This document shows positions 27,697 to 36,257 of a stretch of 64,000 bases of DNA, piece by piece. The notes under the pieces were generated by a model that worked only from the letters and a program-made list of their open reading frames with translations, was not told the DNA's origin and made no database searches. The stretch comes from Paenibacillus sp. URB8-2. GTDB taxonomy: Bacteria > Bacillota > Bacilli > Paenibacillales > Paenibacillaceae. The stretch covers positions 2,666,001 to 2,730,000 of the forward strand of contig NZ_AP023239.1 in NCBI RefSeq assembly GCF_013393385.1, in the 5' to 3' direction. How positions within the stretch are numbered: position 1 is the first letter of the stretch; each line of letters begins with the position of its first letter. Made by a program: the position numbers and the translations under genes.

Positions 27697-28767
27697 ATGA
27701 AGAAAAAGAAAATCTGGCTGGGGCTCAGTTTATGTCTCATGCTCGTGGCGGCAGGCTGCGGCAACAACAATACAACGGCAAGTGACGGCGCAACAGCCGC
27801 ACCCGGCAGCACCGCACAGAGCACTGCGGGAGCGGGAAGCACCGACACCAAAACTTACAAGATCGCTGTATCGCAGTATGTTGAGCATCCGGCGCTGGAT
27901 GCCACTTACGACGGCATTATAGCCGCGCTGAAGGATGCGGGGATTGTCGAAGGACAGAACCTTACCGTCGATTTTGAGAACGCGCAGGCGGATCAGGCGA
28001 ACAATCTATCCATAGCCCAAAAAATCGCGTCCGAAGACAATGATCTGGTCATCGGAATCGCAACGCCTCCCGCTCAAGCACTTGTACAGGCCATCAAGAA
28101 CGATACACCGATCTTGTTTGCGGCCGTAACGGACCCACTTGACGCAAAGGTGGTATCCAATCTGGATCATCCGGGCGGAAATGTATCGGGGGCATCCGAT
28201 ACGAATCCCGAGGCGATTACCAGACTGATGGATTTCATCGCCGCTCAATTTCCAAATGTGAAGAAGCTGGGGCTTATTATCAACGAGGGAGAGCCGAACG
28301 CTGTCGTAATGGCGGACAAGGCCCAGGCTGCGCTGGACAAGCATGGCATTGAGCTGGTCAAAGCGCCGATTACGAACACTTCCGAAGTCAAACAAGCCGC
28401 CGAGTCCCTGGTTGGACGGGCCGACGCGCTGTACATCACGCTCGACAACTCGGTTGTCAGCGGCGTTGACTCCATTATCCAGGTAGCCAACGAGAACAAG
28501 CTGCCGTTCTTCTCAAGCGACCGTGATACAGTTGAGAGAGGCGCTTTCGCTACCGTGGGCTTCAAATATTATGACCACGGCTATCAAGTCGGGCAAATGG
28601 CGGTCGACGTGCTGAAGAACGGGAAGAAGATCGGGGATCTTCCGGTTACCGTGCAGCAGAAGCTGGACGTTATCCTGAATCTGAAAGCCGCCGCCGCTCA
28701 AGGCATTGAAGTAACGGACGCCATGAAGAAAGAAGTGGCCGATCAGACTAACGACATAATTCAATAA
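27697..28767 (+). CDS. ABC transporter substrate-binding lipoprotein (TrpX-like, ABC_sub_bind family)
   Basis: 356 residues. Lipoprotein signal with lipobox LVAAGC near residue 21, a low-complexity Ala/Thr/Gly linker to about 50, then a two-lobe periplasmic-binding fold (YKIAVSQYVEHPALDATYDG, ATPPAQAL, FAAVTDPLDAKVV, NLDHPGGNVSGASD). This family (COG2984) is linked in streptococci to tryptophan uptake (trpXYZ), but the substrate here cannot be read from sequence. First gene of a three-gene import operon with its own promoter. Confidence 0.85.
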   Translation: MKKKKIWLGLSLCLMLVAAGCGNNNTTASDGATAAPGSTAQSTAGAGSTDTKTYKIAVSQYVEHPALDATYDGIIAALKDAGIVEGQNLTVDFENAQADQANNLSIAQKIASEDNDLVIGIATPPAQALVQAIKNDTPILFAAVTDPLDAKVVSNLDHPGGNVSGASDTNPEAITRLMDFIAAQFPNVKKLGLIINEGEPNAVVMADKAQAALDKHGIELVKAPITNTSEVKQAAESLVGRADALYITLDNSVVSGVDSIIQVANENKLPFFSSDRDTVERGAFATVGFKYYDHGYQVGQMAVDVLKNGKKIGDLPVTVQQKLDVILNLKAAAAQGIEVTDAMKKEVADQTNDIIQ

Positions 28768-28829
28768 GATTTGTCCAGGGGCGATCCATAGAGACGCCCC
28801 TTGCCGTTTGAAGGGAGAAGTAAGACATC

Positions 28830-29759
28830 ATGTTGGAATCAATGAACGGAGCGATAGAGCTCGGTTTGCTTTATGCTTTTATGGCCTTGGGTGTATATAT
28901 AACGTTCCGGATTTTGGATTTTCCGGATTTAACCGTGGACGGCAGCTTTACGACGGGCGGCGCCATTGCCGCCGTTATGATCACTCACGGCTATGCGCCT
29001 TGGCTGGCTACGATCGGAGCGCTTGCCGGGGGAATGATTGCCGGACTGTGCACCGGTCTGCTCCATACCAAAGGAAAGATCAACGGGCTGCTGTCGGGGA
29101 TATTGATGATGATTGCCCTCTATTCGATCAATTTGCGGATTATGGGCAAGCCCAATGTGTCGCTCATGGGCGATGAGACGCTCTTTTCTTCAATTGATCC
29201 GCTCTATGTAATGCCAATCGCGGTGATTGCGGTGAAGCTGCTCATGGATCTGTTCCTGCGAACCGACCTGGGGCTGGCACTGCGGGCGACCGGAGACAAT
29301 TCGCGGATGATCCGCAGCTTCGGCGTGAATACGGACAGTACGACGATGCTCGGAATCAGTCTGTCGAACGGACTGGTGGCGCTCTCGGGAGCACTCATCA
29401 CTCAATACTCGACGTTTGCCGATTCCTCAATGGGCATCGGGATGATCGTTATCGGTCTGGCTTCCGTTATCATCGGGGAAGCGATTTTCGGCTCGGGCAG
29501 CGTATTCCGCGCTACCCTCGCGGTTGTGCTGGGCTCGATTGTGTACCGGATCGTTGTCGCGCTGGCGCTGAGAGTGGAATGGCTTGACGCCTCCGACCTG
29601 AAATTAATTACGGCGATTATTGTTATTATCGCCCTCGTGTTCCCGTCGGTGCAGCGCTACCTCAAGCAAAAGAACAGCGCCCGCAAACGTACGGCCGAGC
29701 TGGCCGAGCTAGCCTTGAAAGACAAGAAAGGAGGCGCGGCCGATGTTAAAGCTCGATAA
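28830..29759 (+). CDS. ABC transporter permease (TrpY-like)
   Basis: 309 residues, about eight membrane helices, with the BPD_transp_2 pattern (FPDLTVDGSFTTGGAIAAV near 32, LALRATGDNSRMIRSFG near 148). Partner of the substrate-binding protein and ATPase on either side. Its 3' end overlaps the ATPase start by 17 bp, so the two are translationally coupled. AAGGGAG ribosome site. Confidence 0.88.
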   Translation: MLESMNGAIELGLLYAFMALGVYITFRILDFPDLTVDGSFTTGGAIAAVMITHGYAPWLATIGALAGGMIAGLCTGLLHTKGKINGLLSGILMMIALYSINLRIMGKPNVSLMGDETLFSSIDPLYVMPIAVIAVKLLMDLFLRTDLGLALRATGDNSRMIRSFGVNTDSTTMLGISLSNGLVALSGALITQYSTFADSSMGIGMIVIGLASVIIGEAIFGSGSVFRATLAVVLGSIVYRIVVALALRVEWLDASDLKLITAIIVIIALVFPSVQRYLKQKNSARKRTAELAELALKDKKGGAADVKAR

Positions 29760-30537
29760 CGTGTCCAAGCTGTTCAACCCGGGAACGCCGGATGAGAAGA
29801 TTGCCTTGCTCGGTATTGATCTGGAGCTGAACCCGGGGGATTTCGTCACCATTATCGGCAGCAATGGGGCAGGAAAATCAACGCTGATGAATATTATTTC
29901 CGGCGTTATGAAGCCCGATCTCGGTGAGGTCCTCATAGAAGGAAGCCATATCAGCCATTTGGCCGAGCATCAGCGCAGCCATTGGATCGGCCGGGTCTTT
30001 CAGGACCCGATGGCCGGCACATCGCCGCGTATGACGATTGAAGAGAATCTGGCGATGGCTTACAAGCGAGGCAAAAGCAGAGGGCTGTCCATCGGCGTTT
30101 CATCCGCGAAACGGGCAATGTTCCGTAAGGAACTGGAGCGGCTTGGCATCGGCCTGGAGAACCGCCTGAGGGCGAAGGTAGGGCTCTTGTCCGGCGGAGA
30201 AAGACAAGCTCTCAGTCTGCTAATGGCCACGTTTACGAAGCCGCAAATTCTGCTTTTGGATGAGCATACGGCGGCGCTCGATCCTGCAAGAGCGGAACTG
30301 ATTACACGCTTGACCGAATCCATCGTTCGCGAAATGAAGCTGACCACCTTGATGGTGACCCATAACATGGAGCAGGCCATCCGGCTTGGCAACCGCCTGA
30401 TTATGATGGACAAGGGACGGGTTATCCTCGATATCGATGAGACTCGTAAAAAGGATCTGACGGTGGAACGGCTTCTCGGCGAATTTGAGAGCATCAGCGG
30501 CCACAAGCTGGCCGATGACCGGATAGTGCTGGGCTAG
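29743..30537 (+). CDS. ABC transporter ATP-binding protein (TrpZ-like)
   Basis: 264 residues, single ABC domain: Walker A GSNGAGKSTLMN near residue 39, signature LLSGGERQALSL near 149, Walker B ILLLDEHTAALD near 168, and the switch His in TLMVTHNMEQA near 201. Powers the importer encoded upstream. AAAGGAGG ribosome site inside the permease gene. Closed by the terminator at 30575. Confidence 0.92.
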   Translation: MLKLDNVSKLFNPGTPDEKIALLGIDLELNPGDFVTIIGSNGAGKSTLMNIISGVMKPDLGEVLIEGSHISHLAEHQRSHWIGRVFQDPMAGTSPRMTIEENLAMAYKRGKSRGLSIGVSSAKRAMFRKELERLGIGLENRLRAKVGLLSGGERQALSLLMATFTKPQILLLDEHTAALDPARAELITRLTESIVREMKLTTLMVTHNMEQAIRLGNRLIMMDKGRVILDIDETRKKDLTVERLLGEFESISGHKLADDRIVLG

Positions 30538-30574
30538 CCGGTATTCATCGTTTACGTTGAAGGAAGAACAGTAG

Positions 30575-30621
30575 AGGCCGACATGAGGTCCGAACACCGG
30601 ACGGAATTGTCGGCCTTTTTT
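30575..30621 (+). terminator. Intrinsic terminator after the ABC operon
   Basis: AGGCCGACA (30575-30583) pairs with TGTCGGCCT (30608-30616), with an inner TCCG/CGGA stem, then a T-tract. Confidence 0.88.
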
Positions 30622-30689
30622 ACGGGAGGGTTCAACAGTCAGCGCCGATTCATTTTTTGCTGTAAGGGTATAAGTTAAGGAAATAATGA

Positions 30690-30826
30690 TAACCGCTAGT
30701 TTTCCCAAATCGGATTCTCCGTTTAACGGATTAGGGAAGTCTCAGCGGGAACGGGAAGGCATATAGTTTAAAGCGGGATGCTGCGCCGGAAAGTGAATTG
30801 AAGGCTCCACGCCAGTGGGGCTTTTT
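30690..30826 (+). promoter_or_regulatory. Structured leader or small RNA ending in a terminator, upstream of the mgtC-type gene
   Basis: Stem CCGCT (30693-30697)/AGCGG (30744-30748) encloses TTCCC/GGGAA and AATC/GATT; a second element pairs GCAT (30759) with ATGC (30778); then a terminator AAGGCTCCAC-GCCA-GTGGGGCTTT (30801-30824) with a T-tract. It ends about 70 nt before the next start codon. The layout is that of a transcription-attenuating leader, but I cannot match it to M-box, ydaO, yybP or cobalamin consensus sequences. It could equally be a free-standing small RNA. Confidence 0.45.
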
Positions 30827-30895
30827 GCTTTAGTTTATAAGCATGAACAAGCCACTGGATGGATTAAACTTAATTTCTTGAAAGGAGTGAAGACA

Positions 30896-31618
30896 ATGCA
30901 TATGCATATCGAATCCATGATCAAACTGCTTGTAGCCATGCTGTTCGGGCTGTTCATCGGTATAGACCGCCAGTTGAAGCAGAAACCGTTGGGAATTCGG
31001 ACCAGTATGGTTATCAGTATAGCAAGCTGCCTCGTGACTATCGTATCAATCCGGGCCTTTGACAAATTCTCCGGTGCCGATCATCCCAATATGGACCCGA
31101 TGCGGCTTGCGGCACAAATTGTAAGCGGCATCGGTTTCCTGGGTGCGGGTGTCATCCTGCGAAGAGGCGGCGACGCAATCTCAGGCCTGACTTCGGCGGC
31201 GCTGATCTGGACGGCATCGGGCATTGGCATCGCGGTGGGGGCCGGATTCTATATTGAAGCGGCTATCGCCGTTGTGCTGCTTATTTTTGCGGTCAACGCG
31301 GTTCCTTGGCTTATTCGGGCGATAGGTCCGCAGAAGCTTAACAATCATGACGTATCCGTCAAGATTGTCATGGAAGACATTGACGGCATGCCGGAAGTTA
31401 TCTGTAAAATCGAGAATCGGACAGGCAACGCAAAAGGCCAGCACAAGCGAAAATTCCGCGAGCGCATTATCCGGCGGATAAAAATCAAGGACCTGGAAGA
31501 CGGAAGACAAATGATCGATATGGTGCTGTCCGCTCCCCACCGTGATTTTGCCACGGAAATTTATTATGATCTCAAGGGGATTGAAAACATTATGAACGTC
31601 GAAGTGGAACAGTTATAG
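30896..31618 (+). CDS. MgtC/SapB family membrane protein
   Basis: 240 residues. N-terminal membrane domain with about five helices (MLFGLFIGIDRQLKQKPLGIRT, GIGFLGAGVILRRG near 80, GLTSAALIWTASGIG) and a C-terminal soluble domain about 160-240. MgtC proteins affect Mg2+ homeostasis and ATP synthase activity in pathogens; the role in soil bacilli is open. ATG at 30896 is supported by AAAGGAGTG; the frame reaches 30815 without a ribosome site and across the leader terminator region. Probably controlled by the upstream structured leader. Confidence 0.88.
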   Translation: MHMHIESMIKLLVAMLFGLFIGIDRQLKQKPLGIRTSMVISIASCLVTIVSIRAFDKFSGADHPNMDPMRLAAQIVSGIGFLGAGVILRRGGDAISGLTSAALIWTASGIGIAVGAGFYIEAAIAVVLLIFAVNAVPWLIRAIGPQKLNNHDVSVKIVMEDIDGMPEVICKIENRTGNAKGQHKRKFRERIIRRIKIKDLEDGRQMIDMVLSAPHRDFATEIYYDLKGIENIMNVEVEQL

Positions 31619-31690
31619 AAGAAAACACCGATTTATGATATTCTATCCTTTATGAAAGCAGTTACATGAATGGGAGGAGAGGCAGAAACC

Positions 31691-32683
31691 ATGGATATCA
31701 AAGCATACGAAGAACAATTTGAGGGCGAACCTGCGGTATGGCTGAAAGCCGGACGCTTTGAGGCGGCCGTACTGCCGGGAACCGGCGGCAATTTGATCGC
31801 GTTTCGCGATACGGAGAACGGCTACCGCTTCCTGCGGGAACCGGGAGAAGACGGAATAGAGGCTTTTAAACAAAGCCCCGGAGTATACGGTATTCCTGTG
31901 CTGTTCCCTCCTAACCGGTACGCTGACGGCAAATTTCCCTGGAACGGGCAAGTTTATCAATTGCCGGTTAACGAAGAGGCGACCGGGAATCATATTCATG
32001 GTTTTTTGCATACGGCGGTCTGGCAGGTGGAAGACTTCGGTAGCAGCAAGAACGAGAGCTATGTTACCGTGGCCATCAAAGTGGATGAGAATCATCCTTC
32101 CTATGAATATTTTCCCCATAAATATACCTTGAAGCTGCGCTATGGTTTGTCGGAAGCGGGACTGTCCCAGCAGCTGCTGATCCATAACGACGGAGATGAA
32201 GTCATGCCCTGCCTATTGGCTTTCCATACGGCGGTTAACGCCCCGTTCGCTCAGGAGAGCGCTGCAAGTGATTACCGGGTAAAGGTAACGATTGGCGAGC
32301 GCTGGGAACTCAATAAACGGATGCTGCCGACGGGAAATTATCAGCCTCTCCAGCCCGAAGAGATCGAATTGCGAGAGGAGGGAGTGAATCCGTTCTTCGC
32401 TCCGATGGACAATCATTATAAGGCGGTTCCGCAAAACGGAAGAAACCGGATGGAGCTTACCGATACGAATCTCGGCGTGACGCTGGTCTATGATGTGGGC
32501 ACATCCTACAAGCAGTGGATGATTTGGAACAACGGAGCGACGGAAGGCTTTTTCTGCCCCGAACCCCAGGTCAATCTGGTAAATGCGCCGAATGTGGACC
32601 TGCCTGGCGACGAAATCGGCCTATTCAGTTTAAAGCCGGGTGAGTATTGGGAAGAAACGGCGAGATTATATATAAAGGAATAA
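31691..32683 (+). CDS. Aldose 1-epimerase family protein
   Basis: 330 residues, the galactose-mutarotase-like beta-sandwich. Converts alpha and beta anomers of aldoses; many homologues act on other sugars. Likely catalytic pieces: HIHGFLHT near residue 103, LLAFHTAVNAPF near 178 and the acid/base Glu in FFCPEPQVNLVNAPN near 289. The start at 31691 has AGAGG 8 nt upstream; a start at 31670 would absorb the ribosome site. Apparently monocistronic, with a terminator after it. Confidence 0.87.
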   Translation: MDIKAYEEQFEGEPAVWLKAGRFEAAVLPGTGGNLIAFRDTENGYRFLREPGEDGIEAFKQSPGVYGIPVLFPPNRYADGKFPWNGQVYQLPVNEEATGNHIHGFLHTAVWQVEDFGSSKNESYVTVAIKVDENHPSYEYFPHKYTLKLRYGLSEAGLSQQLLIHNDGDEVMPCLLAFHTAVNAPFAQESAASDYRVKVTIGERWELNKRMLPTGNYQPLQPEEIELREEGVNPFFAPMDNHYKAVPQNGRNRMELTDTNLGVTLVYDVGTSYKQWMIWNNGATEGFFCPEPQVNLVNAPNVDLPGDEIGLFSLKPGEYWEETARLYIKE

Positions 32684-32701
32684 TAGATTGCCATACAAGA
32701 G

Positions 32702-32744
32702 AGCGGTTCGAGTGTCCCGAAGACGGATATTCGGATCGCTTTTT
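32702..32744 (+). terminator. Intrinsic terminator after the aldose epimerase gene
   Basis: AGCGGTTCGA (32702-32711) pairs with TTCGGATCGCT (32730-32740), 10 pairs including two G-U, then TTTT. Confidence 0.7.
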
Positions 32745-32851
32745 GCTTATATGAGTGGTACCGGGCCGTTGAACGGTGGACAGGGCCGGAAAAGCCATGG
32801 ATAATAAAAGTCAATATCCCGATTCTTTAACAGACCGACAGGAGGTCCCAA

Positions 32852-33520
32852 ATGCAGCTTATTGCCATGCTTACCATGTTGATCGATCACATCGGATATA
32901 TCTTTTTTCCTCAGGACTTGGAATGGAGGTATATCGGGAGGATTGCGTTCCCTATTTATTGTTATGCGCTTGTCCAGGGCCATCTCCATACCTCTTCTAA
33001 GCTCCGATATTTGTTGCGTCTGCTGGCAATCGCCGTGATAGCGCAAATTCCTTACAATCTGGCGCTCGACCCGGGAGGGCTGAATGTCGTCTTCACTCTG
33101 CTGCTTTCCGAACTTGTGCTGATTGCGGTGGACAGGCTGCCCAAGCCATGGCTGGGTATAGCGGTTATCGTTCCGGCCGTATGGGTGATGGACTATTTTC
33201 CCCTTGATTATAATGCGTACGGGCTGCTGCTGGTGCTGATCTTCCGCTACATCCGTTCGTACGGGCTTGTCATTGCTCATTTGGCGCTAAACGTAATTTA
33301 TATGTTCTACTATGGCTGGACCGTCCAAATGCTGAGTCTGCTGCCGACACTGGTGATCGCTTACGGACCCTCGCTGTGGGGGCAACTGCGGAAACGGCGG
33401 GTTCCGAGATGGGTCTGGTGGTCTTTCTATCCGGGACATCTGGCGCTTCTTGCCGTAATACGAATGCAGTATTTTGGATATTTGCCGGAGATCGAGTGGT
33501 TAAGCAGGCTCTCTTTGTGA
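32852..33520 (+). CDS. TraX family membrane protein
   Basis: 222 residues, about seven hydrophobic helices. Opens with MLTMLIDHIGYIFFP, then WRYIGRIAFPIYCYAL, a pattern characteristic of TraX, the F-plasmid pilin acetyltransferase, and of many chromosomal relatives whose substrate is unknown. ACAGGAGG ribosome site. No conjugation genes nearby, so this is a chromosomal family member and not evidence for a plasmid. Confidence 0.85.
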   Translation: MQLIAMLTMLIDHIGYIFFPQDLEWRYIGRIAFPIYCYALVQGHLHTSSKLRYLLRLLAIAVIAQIPYNLALDPGGLNVVFTLLLSELVLIAVDRLPKPWLGIAVIVPAVWVMDYFPLDYNAYGLLLVLIFRYIRSYGLVIAHLALNVIYMFYYGWTVQMLSLLPTLVIAYGPSLWGQLRKRRVPRWVWWSFYPGHLALLAVIRMQYFGYLPEIEWLSRLSL

Positions 33521-33624
33521 ATAAGCCCCTGGAAGAATGGTTATATGTTTCTCTCGGTTTACAGAATATCCCTTTCCTGAGATAATAGCTTGAATGCCAA
33601 TACACAATAGAGAAGAGGGATTCA

Positions 33625-35133
33625 ATGAATCATGTGAAAAAAAGAGCAAAATGGCTGCTGCCTATCTTGGCGCTGCTGCTGGTGCTTGCGGGTTGTCAGG
33701 CGGTAAACGGTTATGATGTGAACAAAGCGCTGCTTGGCAATCTCGATGTGAAATCGGCTGAGGAAAGCGTCTCTTTCTCTCTGAATGCCGTTCCTGCCTC
33801 GGGAATCAGCGCAGAGGATCAGAAAACCATCGATCTTATCAATTCTTTAACCTTGAATGTAAGCCATCTGAAGCTACAGGATAACGGAGACATTTCAGCA
33901 GAAGGGACACTGGGCTTCAAGAAGGCAAGCATACCGTTCGCCTTCTACATGAACAAGACGGTCCTTGCCTTAAATGTGGAAGGGGCCAAGAAGCCGTTCT
34001 ACTTCCCGCTGCAGGGTTACGATCAAGAGCTGTCGGCGGTTGGGCTCGATAAGGACAAGACCGAAAGCGTCGGCAAGCTGGTGAGCCAGTTTGTCGTCAA
34101 GAACCTTCCGAACCCGTCGGCAATCAGTGTGACTCCTGTTAGTGAAGCTGTTTATGGGGAGCAGTTGAACCTGATGAAGCTGCATGCCGAAGTGACAGGG
34201 GATGAGCTTCCGTCGCTGCTCAAAGCCTTTCTAAAGTCGATCTCCAAGGATACCGAGGGCTTTACCCAATTGATCGACGGTTTGTACGATTACTTGCTGC
34301 CGGTGCTGAAGCAGGAATCGACGTCGGCTTTGCTGGAACAGTATGGACTTTCTGATATTCCGCTGGATAACAAAGAAGATGTCGTGCCTGTTCTGCATGA
34401 TGCGGCCAAATTGGCAGTCGATGCGGCTCTTCTGGTGTATGACAAACAGCTGGATAAGCTGTACCAATCTACACCAGAAATCAAAACCGTTCTGAGCAAG
34501 GATACGAAGCTTCAAGTCGATTTGTTCGTGGACAGCGCGCTGCATGTCCGCAAACAGAACGTGAGTCTCAACGTGGCCCTGCCGAATGACGGAAACATTC
34601 CGATCCGGAGTATTTCCTTTAAATCAGAGTCACAGATTTGGAACATCAACGGACCGGTCAAAGCCGACCCGATTGCTGTGGACGGCGCTCTCAACATCAC
34701 GGAGACGCGGTTTACACCCGGCTCCATCTTGAGCAATTTTGACGCCAATTCAACGGTTTACCGTGTGCTTAAGGACGATCTCGGCATTACAAAAAAATCG
34801 GCTGTCATCGATCCTAAATTGTACGATACCGTAGTCAAAGGGAAAACGACGATGATTCCCCTTCGTTACTTGGCCAACCTGTTGGATGCCCAGGTGAAAT
34901 GGGACGCGGCCTCCAAGAAGATTACCGTTATCGACGATGTCTACGGAACCACGATTGTCCTGAAGGCGGGTTCCGCGAATGCCGTTATCGACGGTGCGAA
35001 CGTTAAGCTACCTGAGCCGGTCATCTTTGACAAATACGGCAGAGGCTATGTGCCGCTGCGTATTGTAGCCGAGGCTCTTCACGCCGATGTGAAGGTGGAC
35101 GATGAAGGCCTGATTTACATTACCCGCGATTAA
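33625..35133 (+). CDS. Lipoprotein with C-terminal copper-amine-oxidase-like stalk domain
   Basis: 502 residues. Lipobox LVLAGC at about residues 18-23. The middle 350 residues form a repeated lipoprotein-like region of unknown function. The C-terminal about 110 residues match the copper amine oxidase N-terminal (stalk) domain common in Paenibacillus surface proteins (TMIPLRYLANLLDAQVKWD, GRGYVPLRIVAEALHADVK). The domain does not imply amine oxidase activity. AGAAGAGGG precedes the ATG. Monocistronic, ending in a strong terminator. Confidence 0.8.
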   Translation: MNHVKKRAKWLLPILALLLVLAGCQAVNGYDVNKALLGNLDVKSAEESVSFSLNAVPASGISAEDQKTIDLINSLTLNVSHLKLQDNGDISAEGTLGFKKASIPFAFYMNKTVLALNVEGAKKPFYFPLQGYDQELSAVGLDKDKTESVGKLVSQFVVKNLPNPSAISVTPVSEAVYGEQLNLMKLHAEVTGDELPSLLKAFLKSISKDTEGFTQLIDGLYDYLLPVLKQESTSALLEQYGLSDIPLDNKEDVVPVLHDAAKLAVDAALLVYDKQLDKLYQSTPEIKTVLSKDTKLQVDLFVDSALHVRKQNVSLNVALPNDGNIPIRSISFKSESQIWNINGPVKADPIAVDGALNITETRFTPGSILSNFDANSTVYRVLKDDLGITKKSAVIDPKLYDTVVKGKTTMIPLRYLANLLDAQVKWDAASKKITVIDDVYGTTIVLKAGSANAVIDGANVKLPEPVIFDKYGRGYVPLRIVAEALHADVKVDDEGLIYITRD

Positions 35134-35150
35134 TCTTTACCGCTGCAATC

Positions 35151-35200
35151 AAGCCCAGCCGCTTATTTAACGCAAATGCGTTGAAGCGGCTGGGCTTTTT
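35151..35200 (+). terminator. Intrinsic terminator
   Basis: Perfect 14-bp stem AAGCCCAGCCGCTT / AAGCGGCTGGGCTT, with an inner AACGC/GCGTT pair in the loop, then a T-tract. Confidence 0.9.
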
Positions 35201-35231
35201 CATGTCTCTGGCTAAAAAGTTAAAAGAAGAG

Positions 35232-35260
35232 TTGAAAATTCCGAAAAAATGTATTAAGAT
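35232..35260 (+). promoter_or_regulatory. Sigma-A promoter of the nitroreductase gene
   Basis: TTGAAA (35232-35237), 17-bp spacer, TAAGAT (35255-35260). The sequence AGTAAGTACCT just downstream (about 35268-35278) contains the short dyad GTA-AG-TAC and is a possible operator; redox-sensing MarR/DUF24 regulators often control such genes, but that is inference. Confidence 0.7.
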
Positions 35261-35302
35261 ATAAAAAAGTAAGTACCTAAACAAATAGGAGGTAAATAAA
35301 TT

Positions 35303-35902
35303 ATGTCAAATAGTTACTTTGATGCAGTTAAAAAAAGACGCTCGGTATACGCAATTAGCAAGGAGCTGCCGGTGCCGCAGGATCAAATACAGGAAATTGT
35401 GGAACAGGCTGTTCTGCACAGCCCGACTTCATTTAACTCCCAAAGCTCTAGAGCCGTTGTTCTGTTCGGAGAACAGCATGATAAGCTGTGGGATCTGACA
35501 TCTGAAACGCTTCGTAAAATCGTGGCTGCCGATCAGTTCGAAGGCACCGCCCAAAAGATGGCAGCCTTTAAAGCCGGCGCGGGTACGGTTCTCTTTTTTG
35601 AAGATCAAGCCGTCGTCAAGCACCTGCAGGAGAATTTCGCATTGTATGCGGATAATTTCCCGATCTGGTCCAACCAATCTTCCGGTATGCTTCAACATGT
35701 AGTGTGGACCGCTCTGGCTGAAGCCGGCATAGGGGCTTCCCTTCAGCACTACAACCCGCTGATCGACGAAGAAGTGAAGTCGACTTGGGAACTTCCTGCC
35801 GAGTGGAAACTGATCGCTCAAATGCCGTTCGGCGGCATCGTAACCGCTCCTGGCGAGAAAGAATTCGAACCGATCGACCAGCGCGTAAAAGTATTTAAAT
35901 AA
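35303..35902 (+). CDS. Nitroreductase family protein
   Basis: 199 residues. FMN-dependent NAD(P)H oxidoreductase fold: RRSVYAISKELP near residue 12 (FMN phosphate site), SPTSFNSQSSRAVVL near 40, and GIGASLQHYNPLID near 148. Closest in look to the small YdgI/HBN1-type group. Likely reduces nitro-compounds or quinones in the cytosol; the natural substrate is unknown. AGGAGG ribosome site and a well-formed promoter. Confidence 0.88.
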   Translation: MSNSYFDAVKKRRSVYAISKELPVPQDQIQEIVEQAVLHSPTSFNSQSSRAVVLFGEQHDKLWDLTSETLRKIVAADQFEGTAQKMAAFKAGAGTVLFFEDQAVVKHLQENFALYADNFPIWSNQSSGMLQHVVWTALAEAGIGASLQHYNPLIDEEVKSTWELPAEWKLIAQMPFGGIVTAPGEKEFEPIDQRVKVFK

Positions 35903-35966
35903 GGCTGTTTCATCTCTTCCGGAATGGCTAAGTAGTTGTAAAGCCCTTGTGAAGGAGGAGAGACGG

Positions 35967-36161
35967 ATGCCTTGGAACAAAGAAGACTATCCCGATTCGC
36001 TGAAAAATTTCACTGCTCCGGTTCGCAATAAAGCGATTGAAATTGCCAATGCTCTTCTGGACGACGGTTATGAAGAAGGGCGGGCGATTTCAATCGCCAC
36101 CTCGCAGGCCAAAGAGTGGGGAGAGAACCATGACAAGAAGATCCGGAAAGAGAAGCATTGA
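35967..36161 (+). CDS. Small YdaT-like protein
   Basis: 64 residues: MPWNKEDYPDSLKNF, then RNKAIEIANALLDDGYEEGRAISIA and a basic tail. This matches the N-terminal block of B. subtilis YdaT and many short homologues in Bacilli; function unknown. AAGGAGGAG precedes the ATG at 35967; the frame extends to a GTG at 35949 that would lie ahead of the ribosome site. Confidence 0.7.
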   Translation: MPWNKEDYPDSLKNFTAPVRNKAIEIANALLDDGYEEGRAISIATSQAKEWGENHDKKIRKEKH

Positions 36162-36205
36162 TTAAAGCGCTCCCGCGAGTTGGTTTTTTACACTGATTAT
36201 TACGC

Positions 36206-36243
36206 AAAAAAGGACAAACGACGGATATCGTTTGTCCTTTTTT
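36206..36243. terminator. Bidirectional terminator between the ydaT-like gene and prsA-like gene
   Basis: Perfect 16-bp stem AAAAAAGGACAAACGA / TCGTTTGTCCTTTTTT with a 6-nt loop, usable from both sides. Confidence 0.92.
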
Positions 36244-36257
36244 GAAATAGAGTTGCC

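Noticed and set aside
30640..30895. M-box (Mg2+) or cobalamin riboswitch in front of the mgtC-type gene
   Set aside because: The conserved core sequences of these classes are not found; recorded as an unclassified leader instead.
32852..33520. Plasmid or conjugative element signalled by traX
   Set aside because: TraX-like proteins are widespread chromosomal genes and no other transfer gene is present.
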